Source of the DNA: Trogon surrucura
Taxonomy: Eukaryota > Chordata > Aves > Trogoniformes > Trogonidae
DNA length: 64,000 nt
NCBI GenBank assembly: GCA_020746105.1
Contig: CM036618.1
Span: 113,467,308 to 113,531,307 of the forward strand
Direction of reading: 5' to 3'
The position numbers were made by a program, and so were the translations under genes. This document shows, piece after piece, positions 50,801-63,056 of the stretch (the first letter of the stretch is position 1; the number at the start of each line of letters is the position of its first letter). The notes beneath the pieces are model-generated. The model did no database searches and had not been told where the DNA came from. It saw nothing but the letters and a program-made list of their open reading frames with translations.

Positions 50801-51741
50801 TTTGTGTCAAACTGTTGCCTGGAGCCAAACAAGCTAGAAATGTAATGCTTAAAAGAAATAAAATCCATGGTGTTCTCTCAACTGTGTGATTCCTTGAGAT
50901 CTGATGAACAGGTAGGGATATCACTGCAGCCACTGGAGCCTGTCACAGGCAGGATCAGGGGGGTAACAAAGCTCAGGTTGTTTTTTCACCAATGTGGGGC
51001 AATTAGGTTCTCCAGTCCAGGCATCTTCATCAGGTAGTCCTGGGCCTGTGCCTTGGGTGATGAACCACATTCCCTGGAGGTGACAGTCTTTCTTGTATGA
51101 AGGAGAAGAGATCAGGTGCATTGCAACAGAAATGAAGGTCCCAAAGACCCTGAGAGATGGGAGGAGGGACAGAAGTCCAGTTCTTGCATGGCCCAGGTTG
51201 TGCCTGGAGGCCACTGGGGCCTGCAGAGGGAGAAGGACACCAGACCAGATTTGGGGGAAGGAAGATTTATTGAGGATGGGGAAGGATGCTACAGTAGTTA
51301 GCTAAGAAACAGAATCTCAGAAAAATGGATCTACTCCTTCCACCTGCTCAGAGGGAAAATCAAATCTATCTGGGCCATCCCACGAGAACTTTGTCTGCCA
51401 TCTCCATTGAAGTGCCCTTGGGACCTCCTCTTCTGGTGAATTCTCATGCCCCCTATATTCTATTCTGTGTCTGGCTTAAATACTCCCTGATAAAACAGGA
51501 CCATTTTCTTCCGGTATACCCTTAGCAGACATGGAGAAAAATCACCATCTGAAAGAGTCTTAGGACTCTAGAAACCTCAACTCACCTTCCAGTCACTGAT
51601 TTAGGGTTGAAGTGTTTTGGGGGTATTCCTTCCAACTTTAGGCGTGACAAGAACACTACCACTCACCCTCAAGAAAATAAAGATGTAAGTGAATTAAATT
51701 CTTAGTTCTCACAAATGTCCTCTGATATATACAGGGACACA

Positions 51742-51830
51742 CTGGGCCTGATTCTCATTCACATGAGGAGATGTTTATGCTGCTGCAGTAAAATAATTGC
51801 TATCTAGGTTTTGCTGTAAATCCAAATCAG
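51742..51830. repeat. Possible old palindromic amniote repeat
   Basis: The left part (GGGCCTGATTCTCATTCACA) and right part (GCTGTAAATCCAAATCAG) resemble the ends of an ancient interspersed repeat in birds and reptiles of the type 'CCTGATTCT...TTACAC...TGTAAAT...AATCAGG'. Weak by eye. Confidence 0.3.
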
Positions 51831-54800
51831 TCTCCTAATGTTGCTGCTGGGGAGAGGATTAAATTTATCACAAGCAGGAGGTATATAATATTTTGTATTC
51901 CCCAAGCAAATTCTTCCACAGCAGAATGAAAGACTAGATGTTGTGTCTGTGGTCCAAACGGAAGGGCTTTTTTTCATGTTAGGCAAACTAGCAAAAAAAA
52001 ATAAATAATTTGGACTGCTTTCCAACTTTCCTGTATTGACAGATGATTTACAATTTCTTTTCCTGAGGAAAAGATGCCAAAACAAAACAAACAAAACCTA
52101 AGAAAAATAATTATCAAGGCTTCCCATGGGTCCAGAGTCTTACTTATTCATTACGCTGACATTAATAATGCTGTAGGAAGTCTACATGGAAGTCAAACGT
52201 CCAACAAATCTTGGTCCTGTGTTCAGGCAGGGAGGAGATATGCCAAAGGCACTCGTGCTGGAGGAATGGAAGAAGATGAAGGTAATAATTTTCATCTTTC
52301 TTCCTGTCTTGAGACCAAAGCTCAGTAGGAAGTCATCAATGACCTGATGATGGACTTTAGCAGTGGCCAAGCTACTGCATTTTTCTGCTTAGCAAGGTTG
52401 ATGACCACTGAGAAGCACAGGAAAGACTGCAAGTAGAAAGAAGAGCAGCTAGCAAGACATGGCTGTGCCATGCAGGACATCATCAGGTCTGAGGGGCTTT
52501 TTGCTCTCTAAACACCCGCCTTCAGGCTCCACCAAACCATGACCACAGATGCAGTGGCTACCAAGGGGGCAAGCACCTTCTTAGGGATAGCTCCAGAAGT
52601 ATCCTCAGTAAGAACACAGATATATTTACAAGGAAATGGTGAGCTCAGGAGAGCTAAGCTGGGATGGCCTAGGTAATTTGTAAAATGCAAAAGTCTCCCT
52701 TCCTCTTTGTTGCTCGTATACAGTTCGCATTGAGCAGGGATAACCGATTGTGGTGTGCACTGCGGCCACCATGCTTGGGGACATGCTTGGGGGCTACTCA
52801 GCTCCACATCCACATCAGGCCAACTCCCTGAGTGTATCAGCGCTCTCTGAAGGATTGAGACTACGTGCATCATTTGCAAGGATATCTACTCGGCCATCTG
52901 CTTGGTGAGCTGATAACAGGTCTGATGACAAGGTCCAGCATCCTCTTCACTGAGTCCTCAACCGCTCTGTACTCATGCAGAACTCACAGCTCAGCTTGGC
53001 TCCCTCCCTCTTTTTCTCACATCTAAGGAAATCAAAACAACTTGTTAGCAGTCCAATTGCATTCCACTGCTTATCATTTATTCATTCTGATTTCTGAACC
53101 AGACATAACAAATACAACGACCATTAGCTCTGAATTCCCCTTCCCAGGATGTAGAGCACACTGTAATCAATAAACATGCAGAGCTTGTTGCTTCCACTGC
53201 CAGAGGCTGCTAAAACCCACATTCACTTCATTTCACTCAGTTCTACTTCAGTTCATCCCTCTCTTAAAACACCCAGGCTATTGGGAGGGAGGTGTGCTAG
53301 AAAGCTCTACTATGCAAAATACAGGCTAAACAGTTTTTTTCCTTTTTTTTTTCCCCTCTTTATATTGCTTCTGGGTTTGATCCTGCACACATCAAAGTCA
53401 AAGCAAACACTGCCACAGACTAGCTCTGAGGGCAAAGGGTGAAAGCCACGCTCCAGAAATCAGTCCATGCTTGTGTTGGAAAGCTGGGCTCTATTTTGAG
53501 GGCAGTAGCTCAAAGAGTATCTGGATGGATTTCTCTAAGAAAGCACCTGTAGTGCAAGCCTCAAGTGAACACGATGTACTCTTCAGCACACAGGGCTGTT
53601 CTAATGCATGGAGTCACATGCTTAATGCACCTATTTATCCATGAACTCAGACAGCTCACAAGCTTTGCAGCAGTGCTACCCCTACTATTTCACAATCAAA
53701 CCCACTGAACAGCACTTACACATGAAATAACACAAACCAACAATCCCAGAAATCCATTTATATGCATTTATAACGTAGTGTCTATCAGCTGCAATGTAGC
53801 TCCCAATGGAAACTCCTAGCTATTCTAATACAAAGCAATTAGAAAACAAAAACCCACATAAACAACAAATAAACCACACAAGAAAAAAGGAAAACCCACC
53901 AGAATAATTGCTGCTTTTCCAAACTGATACTGCAATTGCAGAGGTGTTTTCAACTCCGTTATCATGCTTATGCTCTGGAAGAGCTAGACCGTTTCACCCT
54001 TCAGTTGAGAAAAAATCGGAATCAAGCCAAATTCTGAGAGCCTATAGGACTGCCCCAGGCTGGAACAATGGCTGGTCCACTCAGTTTGTCCAAGTTGGTA
54101 TCAAGTGTTACACAGCTAAAAACATTGAGGAAAGCACTGTTGTTTGCCACTGTGGAGTTAGGGTGTGAGAAATACGCCATCTGATTCATGTAGACTGCAC
54201 TCAGCTTCAGTGGTTATTAGAGTCAGATGAGTGCTGGAAACCAATCTATATCATCACCTGGGCTTGGACAACCACTTCATCTTCTGTTGTTCTTGCAGAA
54301 GCCAATTTCAGGATACGGCAAAAGAATTTATATCCAATCCAAAGGGCTTTTAAGCTTACAGCTCAGGTCACTGGAGGCATCTAGAGACCTGTGCGGTTTT
54401 GTTCACTTGTACCATAGTTGTGGTTGCCTGTAAAAGCCAAGAAACAGAACAAGCACAGAAAAGGGAGCTTTCAGAATCATCTAAGCAGGTTTCATTTTCA
54501 GAAAGAATTTGGTGTCTTTACAAATGTCTAGGAGAGAAGAAAGACAGAAAAGTGAGAACCGTGCTTCAAATCATGAACAAACATGTGAATTATCAGATTC
54601 CCTTTTCATTTTTATCCACCCATTTACCCATCCATCCCCTCCTTAAGGAATTTGGTACTACGGTGTGAGTCCTCAGATGTGTCAGGGATACCAGGTCACA
54701 GCTTAGCACTGCATTAATATTCTCCCTTATCACCAAGCAAACTGCAGGAGTTTGGAAGGGAGGGAGCAAAGTTTTCAGCTTTTCACTATGCAGACAGTGC

Positions 54801-55645
54801 GAGCTACCACGTGCGGAGCAAAGCACAGCCACGGAGATTCACCCCATTATTAATTCATATGCAGACAATCCTGCTTCACATAGCTCCTTCGGCAAAGAGC
54901 ACGTGAGGTGGGAAGCTCCCATATAAGTCAGCCCACGTATAGGTATTGTTAAAACTTTCATGGTGTTGTCTGTTTGACGAAAACAGTCAGGTCATTCATA
55001 CAAGTGCTAACAGCTTTCACTACCAACACTATCATTTTGCAATATTGAGAAGAAAATGAAGGAAAAGAACACATCCCTGAACCTCCTTTATCTCAGGTCT
55101 TGCCTAAAGCTGTTTGGCCCTTTAAAGTCAGGAGGGACTTGCTTTAATACATTTGGGAGAGATTGTCTCAAGTGCTGCAATAAAGACTGTCTTCTGAGTC
55201 TTACCATCTTTGTGCTTCTGGGAGCCCCGAGGGCTGTGTCTTCATTGTAAATAAGCAGAGGCCATGCCCGAAGGACAAGGGGCACCACACAGTCCCTCTC
55301 CACATTGCTAAATTCTCTTTTCCTACCCTGTATTGCTTGCTTGGGAATACCTTAAAGCCACGAAAGGGGAAGTGCTAATGCTGATGACTAGTGTTCAGTG
55401 CTCAAGCGTCTGTTCTAGCCTTACTCATTTAGACTTAGCTGGTATCTCTGTTCAATCATGCCTGACTTACCTCCGCAGTTAGAGAAGAGGAACCACGCGT
55501 TCAGGGTCCTAAATTTCATGGCTGTTACCTGAAGTTCGAGCCTGTTAGTGACATAGGCAGTGTTAGCAAGATGCTAGGCATCCCCCATACCTGCAGCTTC
55601 TCTGGGCAGAAGGGCCATGGAAATCAGGCTGGCAGGAGCAGAGGG

Positions 55646-55760
55646 TTCTCCTCCTGCTCCTCATGTTCCTGCTTTTGTTCCTTCTCTTCCTTCTGGTCTT
55701 TCTTTTCCTGTTCCCATTCCCCCTCCATCTCCTCCTCCAACCCTGTTTCCCACACACCTC
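55646..55760. repeat. Pyrimidine-rich (CT) low-complexity tract
   Basis: About 115 bp almost entirely C and T on the plus strand, in irregular CTC, CTT and TCC units. Short frames across it give serine-, leucine- or arginine-rich strings that are composition artefacts. Confidence 0.8.
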
Positions 55761-56730
55761 CTCTCTTACTGCGACCTTTTATAAACAGGCCTTCATAAAC
55801 ATTTTATACAAAATTAATGTATTGGGCAATCTATACTCTCTCATGAAAATGAGATGTCGGCACTGTGAGAGGCAGGGTACAGAACTTCTGTGTTGTGCCT
55901 CTACGGCTGGTTGTTCTTGTATTACATGGAGGAGCACCTGGTGGTTAAATTTCCTCACTATACTCCTTCCCTGCCTCCATACAGCCCCTCCATCAGCCAC
56001 ACCAGTATGAGAATCCATGGAGATGGGCATCCAGAGGTTTGGCAGTACAGGGCTCAGTGTGCCTTTTCGGTCCCAGGGTTACTTCAGTGGAAAGCCAAAA
56101 CAATTTAAGAACTTCGGTCCAAATTGATAGTATGAAAAAAGCTGGGACACCTGTCTCAGTATGTCTGTGCCTTGCTTTGTGGTGGGGATCCTAGAGCCCT
56201 GCCTTGCCATAGCCACAAAATTTCATTTCCCAGACAACCACTCTTCTAATTATAGTATAGATAACTTTCAGATGGGATCTTCTTGCTATTTCCATGCCAT
56301 GTCCCAAGAGAGAGTGTGTCTGCATCTACATTTGTGTCTCTCCTCCAACAGATAGGAGTATGTATTGTGACAGGGGATAGAAAAGTGGAGTCTTGTAGAT
56401 CTGTGTTCAGTCTGACCACACAGAGGTCAGTTCCCCTCCCGTGCCTCCATCCAGAGTTCTGAGGCCAGGGTCTGTTCCCTCTGTATCTACAGTGCTCCTC
56501 ACGCCAACAAGTCTTCATCTCATTTGGGGACTGAATGATTAGTGGCTGCCTAGAGAGTACCAAAACCTGGACCTGGTAATGAAATGAAAATGAAAATGTT
56601 AATTAGGAATTCCTAGCAAGGAAAAAGACAGACTCAAAGGAACTGAACATAAAAAGAATATAACAAAAGCTCTGTCAAAATGTACTATGCTATTTTTAGC
56701 CTTTCTTTATTTTCCAGAGATGATAACATT

Positions 56731-56905
56731 GCATTAATATAGTGTCTTCCATATATTAAACAATTAAGCCTTCCACTTCCAGATGGGAGTGTTATCGCCA
56801 TTCCACAGATGTGACAAGTGGCATCTTGGCCAGAGATTACCTTTCCAACCAGGGACGGAGTCCCGGCTTTGGAAACTCCACATCCTAAGGTTTTCCCACC
56901 CTAGT
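56731..56905 (-). repeat. MIR-type SINE relic, reverse orientation
   Basis: Read on the plus strand it follows the reverse complement of a MIR-type SINE: AAACAATTAAGCC, then GTTATCGCCATTCCACAGATG (cf. 'attatccccattttacagatg'), then CTTGGCCAGAGATTAC (cf. 'cttgcccaaggtcac') and GGGACGGAGTCCCGG. The order and spacing of four matching blocks make this the best of the three SINE relics. Confidence 0.55.
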
Positions 56906-57042
56906 GTCTCTCCCTTTCTTCCACTCCCAGTCAAAGAAATATTACAGTGCAGGAAAATAAATGCAAACAGCACTACTGCAGTAACCTCCCAGAACAGTTA
57001 TGAGAGGGCAGAACAGGCTGGGGACCTTTCTAAATGTCCACT

Positions 57043-57292
57043 ATCATAGAATCATAGAATCATAAAATCATAAAATTGTAGAATCATAGAACTGTTTAGG
57101 TTGAAAAATAAAGTCCAACCATTAACCTAGCACTGCCAAGTCAACCACTAAACTATGTCCCTAAGCATCACATATACATGTCTTTTAAATACCTTCAAGA
57201 ATGGTGACTCAACCACTTCCCTGGGCAGCCTGTTCCAATGCCTGATGATCCTTTCAGTGAAGAAATTCTTCCTAATATTCAGACCAAACTCA
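57043..57292 (-). mobile_element. 5'-truncated CR1 3' end with decayed octamers
   Basis: Minus-strand CR1 piece. Several ATTCTATG-type octamers (57043-57090) have mutated to variants such as ATTTTATG. The 3' UTR stem survives in part (57099-57104 with 57114-57120) with a shortened loop. From about 57292 down to the stop at 57148 the reverse transcriptase C-terminus is open and contains [13 protein letters not shown] and ends RDIV. It is closest to the piece at 11586-11835. Confidence 0.92.
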
Positions 57293-59934
57293 CCAGTCTC
57301 ACAATCATGCCCTCTTGTGTGCTGTCCATACAGCTCTCCACCCCTCCTCTTAGGATGGGACAGTGTCCCGCTTCCCTCCCAGGCTGTCTGTAGCTCAGTG
57401 GCTTTTCTCCTCCTGCTCCTACCATGGCCTGCTCCTTCCTTGGCCGGCTCTGCAGGTGGGCGATGCATTGCAGAGGGAGAAGGAGGCAAGGATGAGGGGA
57501 GGCATGGAGGTACCAGATTCCTGCCAACAGAAGGACCAAGAGATCCTGGTCAGGTTCCTGTCTCTCTGAAAGCCAGGGAGCTCTCACCTGCACTTCTGCC
57601 CTCTAACCCCCAAGCAAAGAAATCACGCTCCACCCATATTACATGTTTTATTGCTTACACTGTAAGCCTGCTGATGCTGCTTTCACATCTGCCCTGGGCA
57701 CCAGCTCTATGTTATATTACCGTCCAAGGCTCTATTCCACAGCGGCCCATCCGTGTTTCTATAGGATGGCTCAATATAGACAATGTCTCAAATGAATTAA
57801 GCAGAAAGAAAACAATATAATCAATCAGTATTAATGAGCACAACCCAATTGTTTACAAGCTGTTCCTATGTTTCAGACACTGTCTTTGATCTCCCATGCA
57901 GATGAGTGCTGGCAGATGCCAAAATGCAAACTATATCCTGCTCACTGGGGGCTCAGTGCTATGTTCCTTTGCTGACATTGGGTTGAGCAAAATCAGTGCA
58001 TGACTTCAACTTGCTGATTTATTGCGAAGCACCAGCCAGTGGTGGCTGGTTGGGAGTAATCACATTTCCAAGATAGACATCTGATCTTAAGACCAAAATA
58101 TTGATAAAATAAAAGCCCATCCAGCAGGGAGACTTTTATTTTGTTTTTACACAGAGAGTGGAGGAGTGGGAGAGATGACTGTACAACTATGAAATGAAGA
58201 CTAGGTTTCTCAAAAAGCTATGTATGATATATTGTTATTGCAGTCCTTAATATATGGCCAGATTTGTCAAAACACGTGGGAAACCTCTGGCAAGTGAAGT
58301 CTTTTGAGGATTCACCTGCTGTAAATGCAATGTTGTTGCTAGACCTAACTGGGAAGTGAAGTGGCAAGGAAGAGTTAATGCAAAACAGTCAACTCTGTCA
58401 AAAAATTGGAGGTCTGAACACAACGCATTTGCTAGTAGCTTTTGAATGGGTAAAAATGAATATTTTAAAGGGAGAGTAGGGTACTTATAGGAATGATTTC
58501 AGAATTATTTTTAACAGCGCTAGAGCTTTTACTTTGTGTCAGGGATCGTCTGTGTTTGTACAATGCCTAAAGCTGCTTCTCTCTTCTGGCCTCAGCCATT
58601 ATGGTAATAATGAGAATAACAACAGCAGCAGCCGTGCTGTGTATGCTAATGGCCGTGTACTCAAGCGAGAGCAGGTTACATATTGCTGGGAAAGATGAAG
58701 AGAAAAAAGCCAGCAAGGTTAAGATATGACAGGAACATTTAATGATAACTATATAAACAGTAGAGAACTGACAAGCCAAAACTTCGGCGAAGAAGCATAA
58801 CCCTGCTGGAAGGATACATTAGAGAGAACAACAAATGAGGTACATGGTGAAGATCTGTTTGGAAAAAGAGAATGTCATAGAGAGAATATGTATTTCTTTT
58901 TTTTCTTTTTTCTTTCCCTTTAATTCTTAAGAAGGTGGAAAACCATGAATAACTTCTCAAAGGAAGGTTAGACAGTTTTTTAATTGATAGCACAACAGTC
59001 TGTGAACATGAGACTCTTTAAGGCAGAGATGATTGTCAGAGTGTGTGATACACGAGCAGACCATGTTGACAAAATTGGTGGACTCAGGATGCTCTTCAAG
59101 AATTAAGGGTCAGATATAAAATAATAGCTGCATAATCACAAGAAAATTGAATAAAAATAGAAGCCAAACTGTAAGATGGGGTGTTTTATTTGTCACTATT
59201 ACCAAAGGCAAGTTGCTGCCTGACCATTTTTTGCCTTTTGAAGAACCTGTTCCATGAGGCACACAGGATGGGAAGAAACCATGGGCAAATATGAACCATT
59301 GTAGCAGATGCAAAGGTGTCCATAAAGGCAAGACTGCAGTGTCCTTGAATTTTGTACTGAGGAGTCAAAACCTTGTGTAAATTGGCATTTGACTTTATTG
59401 TAAGACAACAGGTCTTTCAGAACACAAGGCTGATGGACGAGGAGGATGTATGATGTTGAGAAATGTAGTAGCACTTTCAGGTCACTGTTGTTTTGGTGTA
59501 AGTTAGCTGTGTCTTAGCCACTGTGTTTCCTCTTAGGCTCTGGATGCTGAAGATAAGGGAGTTAGAAGTCAGCAGAGGACATCAGAGCAACAGGAAGAAG
59601 CAAAGCAATTTCTTCATCAATTTTGGTTTCCTTCTAATCCCCAAACTTCATCTCTTCTTGGCTCAGCTTCTCAAAACCAAGTGTCATTCAGTGTGCAGTG
59701 TTACAGACAAAACATGCTTCTCATGTTTTGGAAGGCTTCTTCCTTCATAACATATCAAGATCAAGACAAGAACTTGTAGAACAAAAGTAGATGGGGTGAC
59801 AGCTCACGCTGAAGAGGTCAAGTCTCTTCATTGGAAGGATGAGATAGCTTATGCTCTCTGCAAACTGCTGCAGCAGAGGTGTGTGGTGGGCCCTCCCAAG
59901 ACCCTTCTGCCACTCGTCACTGAATTGCAATCAC
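57293..59934. other. Unique non-coding DNA
   Basis: No gene recognised. The 221-codon plus frame at 57155-57820 begins antisense to the CR1 piece and has no recognisable domain, so I treat it as chance. A T-rich stretch lies at about 58892-58920. Confidence 0.5.
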
Positions 59935-60470
59935 CATCCTAGGCAATTTTGTATCATCTGCAGTCTTGGGAATTCCCCTGTGCATGTTCTTCCTCAAATG
60001 CCTTATGAATATGATGGGGAGCACAGGTCAATGAGAAGAAGTGGAGATATCCTCAGTAATCTCCTCGCATTGTGAAAACAAACTCTTACTCCCTGCCTTG
60101 AGCTGGTGGTTAATCCAGAACATGCTCAAGCCAGTTTTTCCTTGATCGGTTTTATGAGTAATCTTTGCAAAGAGACCTTTCCTACTACATTTTTAAAGAA
60201 ACATGGATCAAATAAGGGTGTCTGTTATCCAGAGTCCTTCCAAAAACAGTAACAGATTTGATGACATGATGTCTTGTTGACTTTTCTCTGACATATTCCA
60301 CTTGTTCTTGTGTTTACTACTTCCATGCTGTCCCTTCCATTCCTCTGGGGTGAGACTGCTTCACGCAGTCAGAGTACACTGGAGAGAATAGTTCAGCTCT
60401 TTCAGTATTTTTTAGAACTTTTGAGTGGGTTCCAGATAGTTCTGCTGATATCATAAATAAATAATAAAAA
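59935..60470 (-). mobile_element. Ancient CR1-group LINE relic (RT region)
   Basis: On the minus strand 59967-59944 encodes KTADDTKL, a decayed form of the LINE reverse transcriptase motif (F/Y)ADDTKL. Upstream on the same strand the DNA follows the order of an old CR1-group consensus. A GGAAAGGTCTCTTTGCAAAG segment lies near 60160, where the DFxKAFDKVPH region belongs. An AGGCAGGGAGTAAGAG ... TTTTCACAATG segment follows, then the segment preceding ADD. At higher coordinates, AGTCAACAAGACATC (near 60270) and AAAAGTTCTAAAAAATACTG (near 60410) also fit. Many indels and stops make it far older than the other copies. Confidence 0.8.
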
Positions 60471-61189
60471 TAGAGTAATAAAATTTTGTTTTCAATGTAT
60501 TCAGAAATATTCCATACTGGACATTGAATATGGCTTGGTTCTGTCTTTGACATAAAAACTGGTTCTGAGATTTCTTATTGTCTCAGGTGATGTCAGTGAC
60601 CAGCTCAGCAGGGCTGATAAGGTCAGTTTATTCATGCAAGCAGCCTCTCAGCTGGGTCACCCCAGTCACATCCCTCCAGAGTGGGTCATGTCACCCAGCT
60701 GAGATAACCCTTGGTTGTCTCCCCATGACTCAGGTCAGGCAGGGGAACCAATCAGATGCCACAACCATTGCGTGAGCGAGTTCCCTCCATCAGGGTTTTG
60801 TTCCAGTTGGGCACATCTGTTTTCTCCTTCCATTAGTCATGTCGAGCATTCGTGTGCACCGGTGGCCTGCTGCACTCGGTGGCCTGGGCACATACCAGGA
60901 GCATTGCACACAGGCAACTCTTCCTTGCAAATCTGTTGCCTAAAATATGTTATGGAAAAAAAAAAAAAAAGAAAAGAAAAGGTAAGAAATCACCTCTTCA
61001 TATTCAATGAAAATAGATAATCAATAAAAACCTGCAGGGACTATTTCAGAGGGCACTGCTTACTCCAGGGCATTGGCTTGCTTCAGTCACCAGCTTCGTT
61101 CTCGTGGGCTCCCTGCTCAGCTGAAGCCTTCAGTGGGTGGTTGCCACCCAAGCTGGACACTCGGCCACTCACATCAACCTTACCCACTA
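60471..61189. other. Unique non-coding DNA
   Basis: No gene recognised. An A15 run lies at 60956-60970. The sequence ends abruptly at the 5' truncation point of the following CR1. Confidence 0.5.
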
Positions 61190-61304
61190 GGGCAAGAGGA
61201 GAATTTACAGATCTTGGAAGGCAGGGCTGGCCACTTGGGAAGAATATAAGGCTGTTGTCCGAGGATGTAGGGAGGCAACTAGGAAAGCAAAGGCCTCCCT
61301 TGAA

Positions 61305-63056
61305 TTGAACCTGGCGAGAGGGGTCAAGGACAACAGGAAGAGCTTTTTCAAATATGTGGCAGATAAAACTAACACCAGAGGCAATGTAGGCCCACTGATG
61401 AATGAGGTGGGTGCCTTGGTGACAGATGATACAGAGAAGGCAGAGTTACTGAATGCCTTCTTTGCCTCTGTCTACTCTGCCGGAGGCTGTCCTGAGGAGC
61501 CCCGTTCCCCTGAGGCCCCACAGGAAGTCAGGGCAGTGGAGGAGTTTGCTTTAGTCGATGAGGACTGGGTTAGGGACCAATTAAGCAATCTGGACATACA
61601 TAAATCCATGGGTCCAGATGGGATGCATCCACGGGTGCTGAGGGAGCTGGCTGATGTCATTGCTAGACCACTCTCCATCATCTTTGCCAAGTCTTGGGAG
61701 ACGGGAGAGGTGCCTGAGGACTGGAGGGAAGCAAATGTCACTCCAGTCTTCAAAAAGGGCAAGAAGGAGGACCCGGGTAACTATAGACCGGTCAGCCTCA
61801 CCACCATCCCTGGGAAAGTGATGGAACGACTTATCCTTGGTGCCATCTCAAGGCATATCAGGGATAAGAGGGTCATTAGAGACAGTCAACATGGCTTCAC
61901 CAAAGGGAAGTCGTGCTTGACTAACCTCATAGCCTTTTATGAGGATATAACAAGGTGGATAGATGATGGCAGAGCGGTGGATGTGGTCTACCTTGACTTC
62001 AGTAAAGCATTTGACACAGTCTCCCACAGCATCCTTGCTGCTAAACTGCAGAAGTGTGGTCTAGACTCTCGGGTAGTGAGGTGGACTGTGAACTGGCTAA
62101 GGGGAAGAAGCCAAAGAGTTGTGGTCAATGGGGCGGAGTCTGGTTGGAGACCTGTATCCAGTGGAGTGCCTCAAGGGTCGGTACTGGGACCAGTATTGTT
62201 CAATATATTCATCGATGACTTGGATGAGGGACTAGAGAGTACTATCAGCAAGTTTGCTGATGACACCAAGCTGGGAGGAGTGGCTGACACACCAGAAGGC
62301 TGTGCTGCCATCCAGCGAGACCTGGACAGGCTGGAGGGTTGGGCGGGGAAAAATTTAATGAAATATAACAAGGGTAAATGTAGGGTCTTGCATCTGGGTA
62401 GGAACAACCCCAGGTTCCAGTATAAGTTGGGGAATGACTTATTAGAGAGTAGCACAGGGGAAAGGGACCTGGGAGTCTTGGTGGACAGCAGGATGACCAT
62501 GAGCCAGCACTGTGCCCTTGTGGCCAGGAAGGCCAAAGGCATCCTGGGGTGTATTAGAAGGGGGGTGGTTAGTAGGTCGAGAGAGGTTCTCCTTCCCCTC
62601 TACTCTGCCCTGGTGAGACCCCATCTGGAATACTGTGTCCAGTTCTGGGCCCCTCAGTTCAAGAAAGACAGGGAACTGCTGGAGAGAGTCCAGCACAGGG
62701 CAACTAGGATGATTAAGGGAGTGGAGCATCTCCCTTATGAGAAAAGACTGAAGGAGCTGGGGCTCTTTAGTTTGGAGAAGAGGAGGCTGAGGGGTGACCT
62801 CATTAATGTTTACAAATATATCAAGGGTGAGTGTCACAAGGATGGAGCCAGGCTCTTCTCGGTGACAACCACTGATAGGACAAGGGGTAATGGGCTGAAA
62901 CTGGAACATAAGAGATTCCGCTTAAACTCGAGAAGAAACTTCTTCTCAGTGAGGGTGACGGAGCCCTGGAACAGGCTGCCCAGAGAGGCTGTGGAGTCTC
63001 CTTCTCTGGAGACATTCAAGACCTGCCTGGACACATTCCTGTGGGGCATAATCTAG
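61305..63056 (+). CDS. CR1 ORF2 reverse transcriptase part, uninterrupted
   Basis: A frame of 583 codons from the first ATG; the coding phase is open back to the truncation at 61190, including CGA at 61260-61262 where the sister copy has TGA. Motifs: GPDGMHP (about 103-109), NYRPVSLT (159-166) with the conserved R, DFSKAFD (231-237), [10 protein letters not shown] (287-296), FADD (317-320) and the C-terminal HWNRLP-type segment, here PWNRLP, ending WGII. All reverse transcriptase catalytic residues are present. Endonuclease and ORF1 are missing, and there is no promoter from the element, so mobility could only come from help by other copies. Annotation pipelines may report it as a gene; I regard it as a transposon remnant. 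Confidence 0.93.
   Translation: MNLARGVKDNRKSFFKYVADKTNTRGNVGPLMNEVGALVTDDTEKAELLNAFFASVYSAGGCPEEPRSPEAPQEVRAVEEFALVDEDWVRDQLSNLDIHKSMGPDGMHPRVLRELADVIARPLSIIFAKSWETGEVPEDWREANVTPVFKKGKKEDPGNYRPVSLTTIPGKVMERLILGAISRHIRDKRVIRDSQHGFTKGKSCLTNLIAFYEDITRWIDDGRAVDVVYLDFSKAFDTVSHSILAAKLQKCGLDSRVVRWTVNWLRGRSQRVVVNGAESGWRPVSSGVPQGSVLGPVLFNIFIDDLDEGLESTISKFADDTKLGGVADTPEGCAAIQRDLDRLEGWAGKNLMKYNKGKCRVLHLGRNNPRFQYKLGNDLLESSTGERDLGVLVDSRMTMSQHCALVARKAKGILGCIRRGVVSRSREVLLPLYSALVRPHLEYCVQFWAPQFKKDRELLERVQHRATRMIKGVEHLPYEKRLKELGLFSLEKRRLRGDLINVYKYIKGECHKDGARLFSVTTTDRTRGNGLKLEHKRFRLNSRRNFFSVRVTEPWNRLPREAVESPSLETFKTCLDTFLWGII

Larger units (their letters stand above)
43716..56730. other. Unique non-coding DNA, 13 kb without CR1
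   Basis: The longest stretch without any CR1 piece. No gene recognised; frames up to 136 codons (48627-49037, minus) look like chance. It holds a repeated 15-mer near 44.8 kb, a possible palindromic-type amniote repeat at 51742-51830, a pyrimidine-rich tract at 55646-55760 and a repeat-free block at 46120-46360 that may be conserved. CpGs are locally clustered near 50015-50125, but not enough for an island. Confidence 0.5.

Noticed and set aside
57155-57820. 221-codon plus frame
   Set aside because: It starts in antisense CR1 and continues into unique DNA; no domain is recognisable, so it is a chance read-through frame.
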